A DNA stretch of 64,000 nt from Amycolatopsis nalaikhensis (GCF_030264295.1 NZ_CP127173.1:9369501-9433500); one strand, 5' to 3'; counted from the stretch's first letter, positions 44,407 through 52,982 are shown. The notes: generated from the letters alone by a model not told the origin. Program-made: numbers and translations.

Positions 44407-44517
44407 TCCGGCCCTTTCTCTGGGGCGATCCGGCGGGTGGGTCGCTTCGGAGTCTGACCCAGGCCAGGCGGGCCCGGATATGTCGGCGAAGACATAATTC
44501 GACGTGGTCAGTGTCTT

Positions 44518-46272
44518 GTGAAACACTCAGCGCTCGTGGAGGACGAACACGAGCTGCGCGCCTGGCTGGCCGCGATCGGCACGCTGACCTCAGCCGTGAA
44601 CGCCGGCCGCGGGTTGCGCGAGGTCCTCGACCTCGTCGCCTCGACGGCCCGGGAGCTGCTGGGGCTCGACTTCTGCGGCGTGCTGGTGCCCGACGCCGGC
44701 GAACGCAACCTGGTGATCGCCGGGTGGAGCGGGCTGTCGGCCACGTACGTCGCCCGGGTCAACTCGGACCACCCGGTCCGGCTGGAGGACGACGAACACC
44801 GCGGGGCGCCGTCGAGCCGGGCGTACCGGTCCGGCCGTCCGGCCGCGGTCAGCGACATCTCGCGCGAGCCGGGGTTCATCTGGGGCGGCGTCGCGCACGA
44901 CCAGGACTACCGGTCGATGCTGTCGGTCCCGCTCGTCACGGCGTCCGGCGTCATCGGCACGCTCAACAGCTACCGCTCGGCGGTGCACGAGTTCGACACC
45001 GAGGAAACCGGGCGCCTGCAGCTGCTCGCCGAGCACGCCGCGATCGCGATCACCTCCGCCCGGCTCGTCGAGGACCTGCGCGAGCAGCACGAGCTGGTGA
45101 CGCGCTCGGAGCGGATCCACGAGCGCCTGCTCCGGGTGGCCGTCCGCGTCGGCGGTATGCCGGGGATCGCGGCCGCCCTCCACGACCTGCTCGACACGGC
45201 GGTGGTCCTGCAGGACGCGCGCGGCGAGGTGCTGGCCGCCGCCGGGCCGCCCGCCGAGCCACCCGGGTCAGGTTGGCCGGCGACGGCGCCGGGTCCCGAG
45301 CTGGTCCGCGAGCAGGACGGTCACGTCGTCGCCGACGTCGTGCTCTCCGGCGAGGTCCCGGCGCGCGTCTGGCTCCCCGGCCACCCCGGCCCGCTGTCCA
45401 CAGTGGATCGGCGGGCCCTGGAGCACGCGTCGGTGGTGCTGTCGCTCGAGCTGCTCCGCCGCCGGACGGCGCTCGAGGTCGAGCAGAACCTGCGCGGCGA
45501 GCTGCTGGCCGAGCTGCTCGGCGGCGCCGACCCCCGCGCGGACGCGCTCCGCGACCGCGCCCGTCTGCTCGGCCACGACCTGACGCGGGCGCACCGGGCG
45601 CTGGTCGGCTGGATCGAAACGACGGGCCGGGGCAGCGCGGCGCTGGCCCGCCGTCGTGCCACGGACGAAGCGAACCGGCTGGCGTCCACGATCACCCCGC
45701 GCCCCTTGGTCGCCCAGCACCGCGACGCGGTCGTGGCGCTGTGGCCGGAGTCGGCGACGGGCCCGCGGGCCGCGGAGGCGTTGCGCAGGGCGCTGGCCGC
45801 GGCGGTCGGCGTCGCGTCCGCGACGGTCGCGGTGTCCGAGCCCACCGACCACGAGTTCGCCGAGGCGTACCGCACCGCGCGGGGCGCACTGGCGGTCGCG
45901 GGGTACGGCGGCGGCGTCGTCACCCTGGACGGGCTGGGCGTGGCGGGTCTGCTGCTGCGGCTCGGCGACCCGGAGCCCCTGCGGGGGTACGCCGAGCGCA
46001 CGCTCGGCCCGTTGCTCCGGCACGACGAGCAGCACGGAACGGCACTGGTGGAGACCCTGCGCGCGCACCTGGCGAACCGCCTCGACCGGTCCGCGACGGC
46101 CCGGGCGCTGGTGCTGCACCCCAACACGATCAGCCAGCGGCTCCGCCGCATCGAGACCTTGACGGGCCTGGACCTCCGCGACCCCGCGGCGGCCATCGAG
46201 GCGCGCTCGGCGTTGACGGTCCTGGACGTCGCCCACGGCCTGTCGCGGCAGGACTCGGCTCGGCGGTCGTGA
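44518..46272 (+). CDS. GAF-domain PucR/CdaR-type regulator of the catabolic operon
   Basis: A 584-residue protein: GAF domain about 25-190 (RELLGLDFCGVLVPDAGERN, ISREPGFIWGG, YRSMLSVPLVTASGVIGTL), a middle CdaR-like region, and the C-terminal PucR helix-turn-helix (LVETLRAHLANRLDRSATAR followed by ALVLHPNTISQRLRRIETLTG). The GTG at 44518 is the first possible start; a GTG at 44536 is also possible. Same architecture as the protein at 26511-28193, and both are divergent from transporter-led catabolic genes, suggesting duplicated control modules for aromatic compounds. Its stop codon is inside a 23-bp inverted repeat that acts as terminator. Confidence 0.86.
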   Translation: MKHSALVEDEHELRAWLAAIGTLTSAVNAGRGLREVLDLVASTARELLGLDFCGVLVPDAGERNLVIAGWSGLSATYVARVNSDHPVRLEDDEHRGAPSSRAYRSGRPAAVSDISREPGFIWGGVAHDQDYRSMLSVPLVTASGVIGTLNSYRSAVHEFDTEETGRLQLLAEHAAIAITSARLVEDLREQHELVTRSERIHERLLRVAVRVGGMPGIAAALHDLLDTAVVLQDARGEVLAAAGPPAEPPGSGWPATAPGPELVREQDGHVVADVVLSGEVPARVWLPGHPGPLSTVDRRALEHASVVLSLELLRRRTALEVEQNLRGELLAELLGGADPRADALRDRARLLGHDLTRAHRALVGWIETTGRGSAALARRRATDEANRLASTITPRPLVAQHRDAVVALWPESATGPRAAEALRRALAAAVGVASATVAVSEPTDHEFAEAYRTARGALAVAGYGGGVVTLDGLGVAGLLLRLGDPEPLRGYAERTLGPLLRHDEQHGTALVETLRAHLANRLDRSATARALVLHPNTISQRLRRIETLTGLDLRDPAAAIEARSALTVLDVAHGLSRQDSARRS

Positions 46273-46313
46273 GTGGCGATTCGGGTTCTAACCCGAATCG
46301 CCACTCACGACCG
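46264..46313. terminator. Perfect 23-bp stem bidirectional terminator
   Basis: The arm 46264-46286 (ends GATTCGGGT) is the exact reverse complement of 46291-46313, with loop TCTA. The stop codon of the upstream regulator (46270-46272) is part of the left arm. It separates two convergent genes. Confidence 0.85.
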
Positions 46314-46341
46314 GCCAGGGTGACCGGGGCTCGGGACCGGC

Positions 46342-46692
46342 TCACTGGTGCAGGCGCTGCGCCCAATCCGCCGGAACCCGCTCCGCCGGACCCGGCGCGG
46401 TCTGGTTGAGCGGCCGGTGCTGCGGCCCGGCCAGCTCGGGCCCGGACTCGTACAGCACCTCCTCGCCGTAGTCCCAGAACCACTCCTCGCCCGGCTCGAA
46501 GCTGCGGGCGACCCGGTGTCCCGTGCCCGCCGCGTGGGCGCTCGCGTGCTGGCCCGGTGAGGAGTCGCAGCAGCCGATGTGGCCGCACTCCGCGCAGCGG
46601 CGCAAGTGGAACCACCAGCCCTGGGGGCTCGCCGCGTCGCAGTCCGCGCAGCCCGTGCCGCTCGGGGGCACCGAGGGGTCTACTCCTTGCAT
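46342..46692 (-). CDS. UBP-type zinc finger domain protein
   Basis: A 116-residue protein with a compact zinc finger of the UBP/HUB type. The Cys/His ligands are seen in TGCADCDAA, HLRRCAECGHIGCCDSSPGQHASAH and TGHRVARSFEPGEEWFWDY, the last block being the conserved C-terminal strand of bacterial UBP-ZnF proteins. Eukaryotic relatives bind the C-terminus of ubiquitin; the bacterial role is unknown. The ATG at 46692 has a GAGGAG five bases upstream, preferred to the GTG at 46698. Confidence 0.82.
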   Translation of the reverse strand: MQGVDPSVPPSGTGCADCDAASPQGWWFHLRRCAECGHIGCCDSSPGQHASAHAAGTGHRVARSFEPGEEWFWDYGEEVLYESGPELAGPQHRPLNQTAPGPAERVPADWAQRLHQ

Positions 46693-46776
46693 GCGCACTC
46701 CTCTGCTCGGCTCCGGCGGCCGAACGCGACTCTAGCCCGAACCTCCGCAGCCCGCCCCGGGGGACGGCCGCCCGGT

Positions 46777-46788
46777 GAAACTTTCGGG
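46777..46788 (+). promoter_or_regulatory. CGAAA-type xylanase promoter box
   Basis: GAAACTTTCGGG contains an inverted CGAAAGT, resembling the CGAAA boxes reported upstream of Streptomyces xylanase genes (recalled) and the CGAAAGT...CGAAACT cluster at 60281-60298 before the second xylanase. Confidence 0.4.
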
Positions 46789-46811
46789 ATGTCACCGGAA
46801 AAGACGCGAAC

Positions 46812-46843
46812 TCTTTGCTCCGCCGTTCCCCTGTGGTTTCATC
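46812..46843 (+). promoter_or_regulatory. Xylanase promoter resembling that of GH12
   Basis: CTTTGCTC...GTTCCCCTGTGGTTTCATC matches the GH12 upstream block (21330-21360). The second xylanase has CTCTTTGCGGG...CGTGTTGTGCT at the same relative place (60294-60330), a weaker match. Confidence 0.5.
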
Positions 46844-46849
46844 GAACAC

Positions 46850-46863
46850 TGAGAGCGCTCCCA
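46850..46863. promoter_or_regulatory. CebR-like operator before xylanase
   Basis: TGAGAGCGCTCCCA, identical to the GH12 box at 21375-21388 and one mismatch from the CebR consensus. Confidence 0.8.
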
Positions 46864-46885
46864 GCCGAGATCCCCGTCCGGAACT

Positions 46886-46897
46886 GTTAACGCTAAC
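46886..46897. promoter_or_regulatory. Palindromic LacI-type operator at the xylanase ribosome site
   Basis: GTTAACGCTAAC, a near-perfect LacI-family palindrome with its end at the AAGGA ribosome site and 11 bp before the ATG. Binding here would block transcription or translation initiation of xylanase-GH62. Confidence 0.5.
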
Positions 46898-46908
46898 AAG
46901 GACTCCCC

Positions 46909-48255
46909 ATGAGACTGACACTGTCCCGCGCGGCGCTCGCCTCGACGATGCTGGCGGCAACACTCGGCGCCTCGCTGCTCCTCGCCACCTCCGCCGGCGC
47001 GGCCACGACGCTCGGCGCGTCGGCCGCCCAGACCGGCCGGTACTTCGGTACCGCCGTCTCGGCCGGGAAGCTCGGCGATTCGACCTACGTGAGCATCCTC
47101 GACCGCGAGTTCACCATGGTCACCCCGGAAAACGAAATGAAGTGGGACGCCACCGAGCCGAACCGGAACCAGTTCACCTACACCGGCGGCGACCGCATCC
47201 TCAACCAGGCGGTGAGCACCGGCAAGCGGGTCCGCGGGCACGCGCTGCTGTGGCACCAGCAGCAACCGGGCTGGGCCCAGAGCCTCAGCGGGTCCGACCT
47301 GCGCCAGGCCGCGATCAACCACGTCACCCAGGTCGCCACCCACTACAAGGGCAAGATCTACGCCTGGGACGTCGTCAACGAGGCCTTCGCCGACGGCGGC
47401 AGCGGCGGACGGCGCGACTCCAACCTGCAGCGCACCGGCAACGACTGGATCGAGGCCGCCTTCCGGGCCGCGCGCGCCGCCGATCCCGGCGCCAAGCTCT
47501 GCTACAACGACTACAACACCGACGGCGTCAACGCGAAGAGCACCGGCATCTACAACATGGTGCGCGACTTCAAGGCCCGCGGGGTCCCGATCGACTGCGT
47601 CGGCTTCCAGTCCCACCTGAGCAACTCCGCGCCGAGCGACTACCAGGCCAACCTCCAGCGGTTCGCCGACCTCGGCGTGGAGGTGCAGATCACCGAGCTG
47701 GACATCTCCGGCTCGAACCAGGCCAACGCCTACGCCGCCGTCACGCGCGCCTGCCTGGCCGTCGCCCGCTGCGCCGGGATCACCGTCTGGGGCATCCGCG
47801 ACACCGACTCGTGGCGCACCGGCGAGAACCCGCTCCTGTTCGACGGCAACGGGAACAAGAAGGCCGCCTACACCAGCGTTCTCGACGCCCTCAACGCCGG
47901 CGGCACCACGACCACGCCCACCACGCCGACCACCACCCCCACCACGCCGACGACCCCGGCGGGGAACGGCTGCACCAGCTCGGTCTCACTCAACTCCTGG
48001 AACGGCGGGTTCGTGGCCACGATCCGGGTCACCGCGGGCTCCAGCGCCCTCTCCGGCTGGACCGTGACGACGACCCTGCCCTCCGGCGCGGCCGTCACCA
48101 ACGGCTGGAACGCCACCAACACCGGCACCAGCGGCAGCGTCGCCTGGAGCAACGTCTCCTACAACGGCAGCGTCGCGGCCGGGCAGTACACCGAGTTCGG
48201 TTTCCAGGGCACCGGCGGCGCAGACGGCATCACCTCGACCTGCGCGGCCCGCTGA
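46909..48255 (+). CDS. Secreted GH10 endo-1,4-beta-xylanase with CBM2
   Basis: A 448-residue secreted xylanase. The signal peptide is residues 1-31 (MRLTLSRAALASTMLAATL... SAGA). The GH10 barrel is about 35-330, with ENEMKWDATEP, RGHALLWHQQQPGW, the acid/base Glu in WDVVNEAFADG and the nucleophile Glu in VQITELDIS, then VWGIRDTDSWR. A Thr/Pro linker (TTTTPTTPTTTPTTPTTP) leads to a CBM2-type module (CTSSVSLNSWNGGFVATIRV). It cuts internal xylan bonds. Upstream are a promoter resembling that of GH12, a CebR-like box and a LacI-type operator. It is followed 26 bp later by GH62, which removes arabinose branches. Confidence 0.95.
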   Translation: MRLTLSRAALASTMLAATLGASLLLATSAGAATTLGASAAQTGRYFGTAVSAGKLGDSTYVSILDREFTMVTPENEMKWDATEPNRNQFTYTGGDRILNQAVSTGKRVRGHALLWHQQQPGWAQSLSGSDLRQAAINHVTQVATHYKGKIYAWDVVNEAFADGGSGGRRDSNLQRTGNDWIEAAFRAARAADPGAKLCYNDYNTDGVNAKSTGIYNMVRDFKARGVPIDCVGFQSHLSNSAPSDYQANLQRFADLGVEVQITELDISGSNQANAYAAVTRACLAVARCAGITVWGIRDTDSWRTGENPLLFDGNGNKKAAYTSVLDALNAGGTTTTPTTPTTTPTTPTTPAGNGCTSSVSLNSWNGGFVATIRVTAGSSALSGWTVTTTLPSGAAVTNGWNATNTGTSGSVAWSNVSYNGSVAAGQYTEFGFQGTGGADGITSTCAAR

Positions 48256-48281
48256 TGCCCCCGACGGCCAGGAGGAAAACC

Positions 48282-49469
48282 ATGGTCCCCGCACGCCACC
48301 GAACGGCACTGGCGGCGGCCACCGCGGTCGTCGCCGGGATGGCCGCGACCCTGCTCGCCGTGTCCTCGCCCGCCGCGGCCGCGGCGGGCTGCTCGGCCAC
48401 CGGCTCCGCCCGCGACGCGACGACCCCGTTGGGAGGCAAGGTGAAGTTCGGCCCGGCCGACGCCACGCCGTGCACCGGCCCGACGACCAAGCCCAGGCCA
48501 CCGCGGCCGGGCGGCCTGCCCGCGAGCTTCCGGTGGTCGTCGTCCGGCGTCCTGATCGCGCCGAAGCCCGATGCGACGCACGCGAACGTCGCCGTGAAAG
48601 ACCCGAGCGTCATTCACCACGGCGGCAAGTACCACGTGTTCGCCTCGACCTACACCGAGGGCTACAACCTGATGTACACCAGTTTCAGCGACTGGTCGCA
48701 GGCGTCGAGCGCACCGCACCACTACCTCGACCGCTCGGCCATCGGCACGGGCTACCGCGCCGCGCCGCAGGTGTTCTACTTCGCCCCGCAACGGTTGTGG
48801 TACCTCGTCTACCAGACCGGCGCGGGCGGCTCGTACTCGACGACCAGTGACATCAACCGCCCGGAAACCTGGTCCGCGCCGAAGAACTTCTACTCGTCGA
48901 TGCCGCAGATCATCCGCGACAACATCGGCAACGGCTACTGGGTCGACTTCTGGACCGTCTGCGACCGCGCGAAGTGCTACTTGTTCTCCTCCGACGACAA
49001 CGGCCACCTCTACCGATCCGAAACCAGCGTCGCCGACTTCCCCAACGGCTTCACCAACACCGTGATCGCCATGAGCGACCCGGACCGGTTCCGCCTGTTC
49101 GAGGCGTCCAATGTGTACAAGATCGCGGGGAAGCACCAGTACCTGCTGATCGTCGAGGCGATCGGGACGGACGGGCGCCGGTACTTCCGGTCCTGGACCG
49201 CTCCCGCGATCACCGGCCCGTGGACCGCGCTCGCCGACAGCGAGAGCAATCCGTTCGCCCGGGCGAACAACGTCACCTTCCCGGCGGGTGCGTGGACCCG
49301 CGACATCAGCCACGGCGAGGTGGTGCGCACCAACCCGGACCAGACCATGGAGATCAGCCCCGGCAAGCTGAACTACCTCTACCAGGGCCTGGACCCGGAC
49401 GCCGGGGGTGACTACAACCTCCTGCCGTGGCGCCTCGGCCTGCTCACCCAGTCGAACTCGCCGTGCTGA
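48282..49469 (+). CDS. Secreted GH62 alpha-L-arabinofuranosidase
   Basis: A 395-residue secreted enzyme. The signal peptide is residues about 1-34 (MVPARHRTALAAATAVVAGM, cleavage near AAA). The GH62 five-bladed propeller fills about 80-395: FRWSSSGVLIAPKPDATH, VAVKDPSVIHHGGKYHVFAS with the base Asp, DFWTVCDRAKCYLFSSDDNGH, and FEASNVYKIAGK with the acid Glu. The stretch between signal and catalytic domain (residues 35-75) is short and Pro/Thr-rich, perhaps a relic of a lost binding module. It releases arabinose from arabinoxylan, complementing the xylanase. ATG 48282 is chosen for its AGGAGG; an ATG at 48255 overlapping the xylanase stop is possible. The last 26 bp overlap the next gene on the other strand. 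Confidence 0.93.
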   Translation: MVPARHRTALAAATAVVAGMAATLLAVSSPAAAAAGCSATGSARDATTPLGGKVKFGPADATPCTGPTTKPRPPRPGGLPASFRWSSSGVLIAPKPDATHANVAVKDPSVIHHGGKYHVFASTYTEGYNLMYTSFSDWSQASSAPHHYLDRSAIGTGYRAAPQVFYFAPQRLWYLVYQTGAGGSYSTTSDINRPETWSAPKNFYSSMPQIIRDNIGNGYWVDFWTVCDRAKCYLFSSDDNGHLYRSETSVADFPNGFTNTVIAMSDPDRFRLFEASNVYKIAGKHQYLLIVEAIGTDGRRYFRSWTAPAITGPWTALADSESNPFARANNVTFPAGAWTRDISHGEVVRTNPDQTMEISPGKLNYLYQGLDPDAGGDYNLLPWRLGLLTQSNSPC

Positions 49470-50811
49470 CGGCCGGGTAGGGGCGGTTGAAGTGCGGAGG
49501 GACGAAGTCGAGGTAGCGTCCCTCCGCACCCGCCAGCGCGTTCATCGCCCGGGGTGAGGTGTCCGGCCAGTGCCCGGTCCGCAGCCGGGTCAGCACCTGG
49601 TCGACGGCGGCCTGCTGTTCACCGGTGGTGAAGGTGCAGTGCCCGGCCGTCTGCACATACGTCTGCCGGAGCAGCGGCGCGTGGCCGGCCTGGCGGACCA
49701 GGGCGCCGTAGGACTGCTGCTGGGCGACGGTCGAGATCTGGTCGCCGGTGGCGTTGACCGTGAGCACCGGGATGCGCAGGTCGCCGGTGAACACGATGCC
49801 CCGCTCCAGGTACGCGACGGCGGTGGGGTCGGCGCTGAGGCGGGGTTCGGCGGCGAGCCGGGCGAGGTCGTCACGCAGGTCGAGCCCTGCGCGCGCGTAA
49901 AGCCGCCGCACGGCGTTCTGCTGGCTCGGCGCGGCCGTGGTGAACTGGCGCGCGTAGTCCACTCCCGTGTTCCACGACGGGTTCCCGCCCGCGAGCTGCT
50001 CGATCGTCCGGCGGCTGCTGACCGCCTGCCCGAGGTACGGCAGCGGGCCGCCCGCGAGCGCCAGGAACATCCCCTGTTCGACGCCGTCGGCGTCGCGGTC
50101 GTCCGGGACCGGGGGTGTCGTGCCGTCGGGGGCGACACCCCAGCCGGGCAGCTGGCCGATCGCCGACGCCAGCGCGATGCGGGCCTTGCCCTCGGCTGTG
50201 GCCTGGGCCGACTGCACCGCCGACAGCCAGCGCTGCTGGGTGCCGGGCACGTCGGCGGGCAGGCCGGTCACGGGCAAGTCAGAGCCGGGGAACAGCAGGG
50301 TCTTGAGCGTGAAGACGGTGTCGAGCTTCTGGTTCCACTGCCCCACCGAGCCGCCGAGGCCACCGCACATCGGGACGGCGGCGTCGAAGCGGCCGGGATA
50401 CACCTGCGCGACGCCGGCGGCGACCATCCCACCCATCGACCGGCCTTCGGCGATGGCGTAGCGGGCCGCGCCGAACGCGGTTTCGAAGCGGTCGAGCGCG
50501 GCGGCCTGGTTGTCGATGGCGTGCGCGATGTTCCAGCTGCTGATCGCGCGGGTGGTGCCGCCGACCGCGTAGCCGCGGTCCAGGAGGCTCTTCGTGAGCG
50601 GGCTGGCCAGGCCGCCCGCGGCGAAGTCGAGGTCCACCAGCACCGCGCCGTTCCACCGGGCGGGTTTGGCGAAGGTGTACGGCGTCCCGTCGGGCAGCTG
50701 CCCGTCGGTGCAGCTCGCCGAGACGTCCGGGCAGGGCGTCCCGGCCGCGTGCGCGGTCGCGGGGACCGCGGCCATGAGGACCGCGGCCACGGCCAAGGGG
50801 AGGAATCGCAT
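49444..50811 (-). CDS. Secreted alpha/beta hydrolase (esterase/peptidase-like)
   Basis: A 455-residue protein with a signal peptide at residues 1-23 (MRFLPLAVAAVLMAAVPATAHA). The nucleophile elbow is GRSMGGMVAAGVAQ near residue 125, and a candidate Asp lies in PVLTVNATGDQISTV and the His in VQTAGHCTFTTGE near 395. Cys pairs near the N-terminus (CPDVSASCTDG) suggest a disulfide. No substrate can be read; the long insertion between motifs (residues about 175-330) resembles the lid region of large esterases. It converges on GH62 and is followed by a second secreted hydrolase gene, so both may degrade plant- or polymer-bound esters. Confidence 0.75.
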   Translation of the reverse strand: MRFLPLAVAAVLMAAVPATAHAAGTPCPDVSASCTDGQLPDGTPYTFAKPARWNGAVLVDLDFAAGGLASPLTKSLLDRGYAVGGTTRAISSWNIAHAIDNQAAALDRFETAFGAARYAIAEGRSMGGMVAAGVAQVYPGRFDAAVPMCGGLGGSVGQWNQKLDTVFTLKTLLFPGSDLPVTGLPADVPGTQQRWLSAVQSAQATAEGKARIALASAIGQLPGWGVAPDGTTPPVPDDRDADGVEQGMFLALAGGPLPYLGQAVSSRRTIEQLAGGNPSWNTGVDYARQFTTAAPSQQNAVRRLYARAGLDLRDDLARLAAEPRLSADPTAVAYLERGIVFTGDLRIPVLTVNATGDQISTVAQQQSYGALVRQAGHAPLLRQTYVQTAGHCTFTTGEQQAAVDQVLTRLRTGHWPDTSPRAMNALAGAEGRYLDFVPPHFNRPYPAVSTASSTG

Positions 50812-50823
50812 GGACGGCTCCTG

Positions 50824-51738
50824 TCAGAAGTTCTTGCTGGTGACGGTCCAGCCAGCGGTGGCGCACAAGCCGCAGCTCGCGCCGAGGAAGTAGTCCCGCG
50901 CGGTGCGGGTGCCGTTGAGGGTGAAGTCGAACCAGTTGACGAACACGCCGACGGCCTCTTCGCGGACGCTCGGGTCGGGGTTGCCGTCGCGCTGGCCGTA
51001 GACGAACCCGGTGTGCCCGGCGGCCGGGTTGGTGGCACGGACCGCGGGCACGGTGACGAGGTCGTAGTTGGCCCCGCTGTTGGGGTAGGCGACGTCGGCC
51101 GGGCCGCCGTCGACGAACAGCGTGGGCGTGTGCAGGTTCCGCAGGTTTTCGCGGCCGTAGCCGAGGGTGCCGTCGGCGAAGAACCCGCTGTCCAGGGACA
51201 GCACGGACTTCACCCGCGGGTCCGCGCCCGCGACAAGCGCTTCGAGGCCGCCGCAGGAGTGCCCGGTGACGCCGATCCGCCGCGGGTCGAGGCGGTCGCG
51301 CAGGGCGCTGCCGGGGCGGCGGTTCTCCCGTTCGGCCCACGTGATCGCGTCGGTGATCACCTTCGGGACCGGGGTGCCGTTCTCGGTGAGCGCGGGCTGG
51401 TCGAACCCGCCGACGGCCACGACGACGAACCCGTGCGCGGCCAGCAGGGTTTCCAGGGTGAGCAGCTCGTCGTTGCTCGTGTGGCGGCAGGCGCCGTTGC
51501 CGAACACCACGACGGGCAGCCGGGCGCGGCCGCGGTCGAGGTCGGCGGGCCGGTAGACGGTGTACTCGGCGGCGTAGTCCCCGGTCTTGGCGGCGGCTTC
51601 GCGCACCACGGGGTGGAACACCTCGGACGCGGGCGGGGCCGCGGGTTCCGCTTCCGGTGTCCCGGGAAAGACGGCCGCCGCCGCGACCGCGACGAGAGCC
51701 GTCAGCACGGCGACGAGCAAAGGTTTGCGCGATGCCAT
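50824..51738 (-). CDS. Secreted alpha/beta hydrolase, dienelactone-hydrolase/PET-hydrolase-like fold
   Basis: A 304-residue exported protein; hydrophobic signal segment residues 7-24 (LLVAVLTALVAVAAAAVF). A Gly-His-Ser-Cys-Gly-Gly elbow occurs in GVTGHSCGGLEALV near residue 163, followed by DSGFFADG, candidate acid in LFVDGGPADVAYP and His in ATNPAAGHTGFVYGQ. The N-terminal oxyanion strand is VVVFGNGACRH. The fold resembles chlorophyllase/lipase-like secreted hydrolases. Four Cys in the C-terminal part (ASCGLCATAGW) may form disulfides. It lies 12 bp upstream of the previous hydrolase gene and just after the dehydratase-like operon; the 20-bp gap from 51759 makes read-through from that operon possible. 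Confidence 0.75.
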   Translation of the reverse strand: MASRKPLLVAVLTALVAVAAAAVFPGTPEAEPAAPPASEVFHPVVREAAAKTGDYAAEYTVYRPADLDRGRARLPVVVFGNGACRHTSNDELLTLETLLAAHGFVVVAVGGFDQPALTENGTPVPKVITDAITWAERENRRPGSALRDRLDPRRIGVTGHSCGGLEALVAGADPRVKSVLSLDSGFFADGTLGYGRENLRNLHTPTLFVDGGPADVAYPNSGANYDLVTVPAVRATNPAAGHTGFVYGQRDGNPDPSVREEAVGVFVNWFDFTLNGTRTARDYFLGASCGLCATAGWTVTSKNF

Positions 51739-51758
51739 CGGAAGTCCTTTCCGGACGG

Positions 51759-52982
51759 TCAGGTCAGTTCGTCGAGCCACGCGGTCATCCGCGCGGTCAG
51801 GTCGTCGCCGGTGCGGGCGTCCACGTTGTCCGCGTGCAGTTCCAGCACCGGGATCCCGGCGGCCCGCAGCGCTCGGGTGGTGAAGTAGCTGCCGCGGGCG
51901 TCGTCGGACACGAGGTGCACCACGCCGTCGACGCCGTGGTGGCGGGCTTCCTTGACGTACCACTCGGCCGACCACGGCGGCGTGTAGAGCTGGTCGCTGA
52001 ACGCGGCGAACCGCGCGGCGAGGGCGCGCAATGGGTCGTCGCCGTAGCGCAGGTAGCCGTCCGCCGCGATCGCGAGGTACATCGACCACACGAACACCGC
52101 GCCGTGCGACTCCTGGAACCGCCGGTAGAAGCCGAGGTCGAACCACAGGCCGCGGCCGATCCACATCAGCCGCAGGCGCTCGTCGGGGCACACGGCGACC
52201 CCGGCGTCGATCCGGTCGCGCACCTCGTCGTGGAAGGCGCGGGCGGCGTCGCGCGCCCACTCGGTGCCGCGGTGCCACTGGGGCACCATGACGCTCGGGA
52301 TGCCGTCGGTGACGGCGATCGGGCACGGCCGGGCGGCGGCGATGAGGTCGCGGGTGCGCCGGTTCCACTCCTGCTGCTCGTTGACCAGGTCCAGGACCTC
52401 GCGGAACCGCGTCTCGGAGAACACCCGGCCGGTCGTCTGCTCGAGGTACCGGATCAGCCCGGTCAGCTCGCCGGTCAGCAGGTCGAGGCGGTCGCTCCCG
52501 ATGGCCTCCTCCCAGCGGTGCGGCATCAGCTCCCACCACCGCTCGGGCACGGCGTTCTCCGCCGCGCTCTCCAGGGGGTAGTAGGTGACGCCGGGGCGGG
52601 CGTCCCAGACGTCGAAGATCTTCCGGGCCGCGTCGCCGGTCGTCTCGCCGAGCACGATCGACGGCGTCGGCAGCCCGCCCCACGGCGCCTGCGCGGGGTC
52701 GTCCTCGAACGCCGACGCGAGCGAAGTCGCGCTGTACTGCTCGATGTAGTCGGGGTAGCCGCGGTCGCGCAGCAGGCCGAGGTAGCGCTGGGTCTGGCGT
52801 TTCGCCGCGACGATCGACGCCCACCACTGGTTGACGACGTACGGGATCCCCATCGCGCGGAAGATCTCCTGCGGCGCGTCGGCGTTCACCAGCGCCAGCG
52901 GGCCGCCCTCGGCACGCACCCGGGCGAACCACTCGCGCTGGTAGGCGGTCGCGGTGGTCGCGGACGCCAGCCGGTCCGTCAT
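51759..52982 (-). CDS. 2-hydroxyacyl-CoA dehydratase-like subunit (HgdB/FldC type), cysteine-poor
   Basis: A 407-residue protein of the HgdAB/BcrBC/FldBC fold: N-terminal substrate-binding part with NADAPQEIFRAMGIPYVVN and the C-terminal Rossmann-like part with RLMWIGRGLWFDLGFYRR, GVDGVVHLVSDDARGS and RAAGIPVLELHADNVDAR. Classical members hold a [4Fe-4S] cluster on three Cys and dehydrate 2-hydroxyacyl-CoA after electron priming by an activator ATPase. Here only Cys220 and Cys265 exist, and the position that is normally Cys after the 'DGVI' strand reads HLVSDD. The active-site chemistry must therefore differ. It is coupled by a four-base overlap to the sister subunit upstream and is the last gene of the operon. 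Confidence 0.75.
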   Translation of the reverse strand: MTDRLASATTATAYQREWFARVRAEGGPLALVNADAPQEIFRAMGIPYVVNQWWASIVAAKRQTQRYLGLLRDRGYPDYIEQYSATSLASAFEDDPAQAPWGGLPTPSIVLGETTGDAARKIFDVWDARPGVTYYPLESAAENAVPERWWELMPHRWEEAIGSDRLDLLTGELTGLIRYLEQTTGRVFSETRFREVLDLVNEQQEWNRRTRDLIAAARPCPIAVTDGIPSVMVPQWHRGTEWARDAARAFHDEVRDRIDAGVAVCPDERLRLMWIGRGLWFDLGFYRRFQESHGAVFVWSMYLAIAADGYLRYGDDPLRALAARFAAFSDQLYTPPWSAEWYVKEARHHGVDGVVHLVSDDARGSYFTTRALRAAGIPVLELHADNVDARTGDDLTARMTAWLDELT

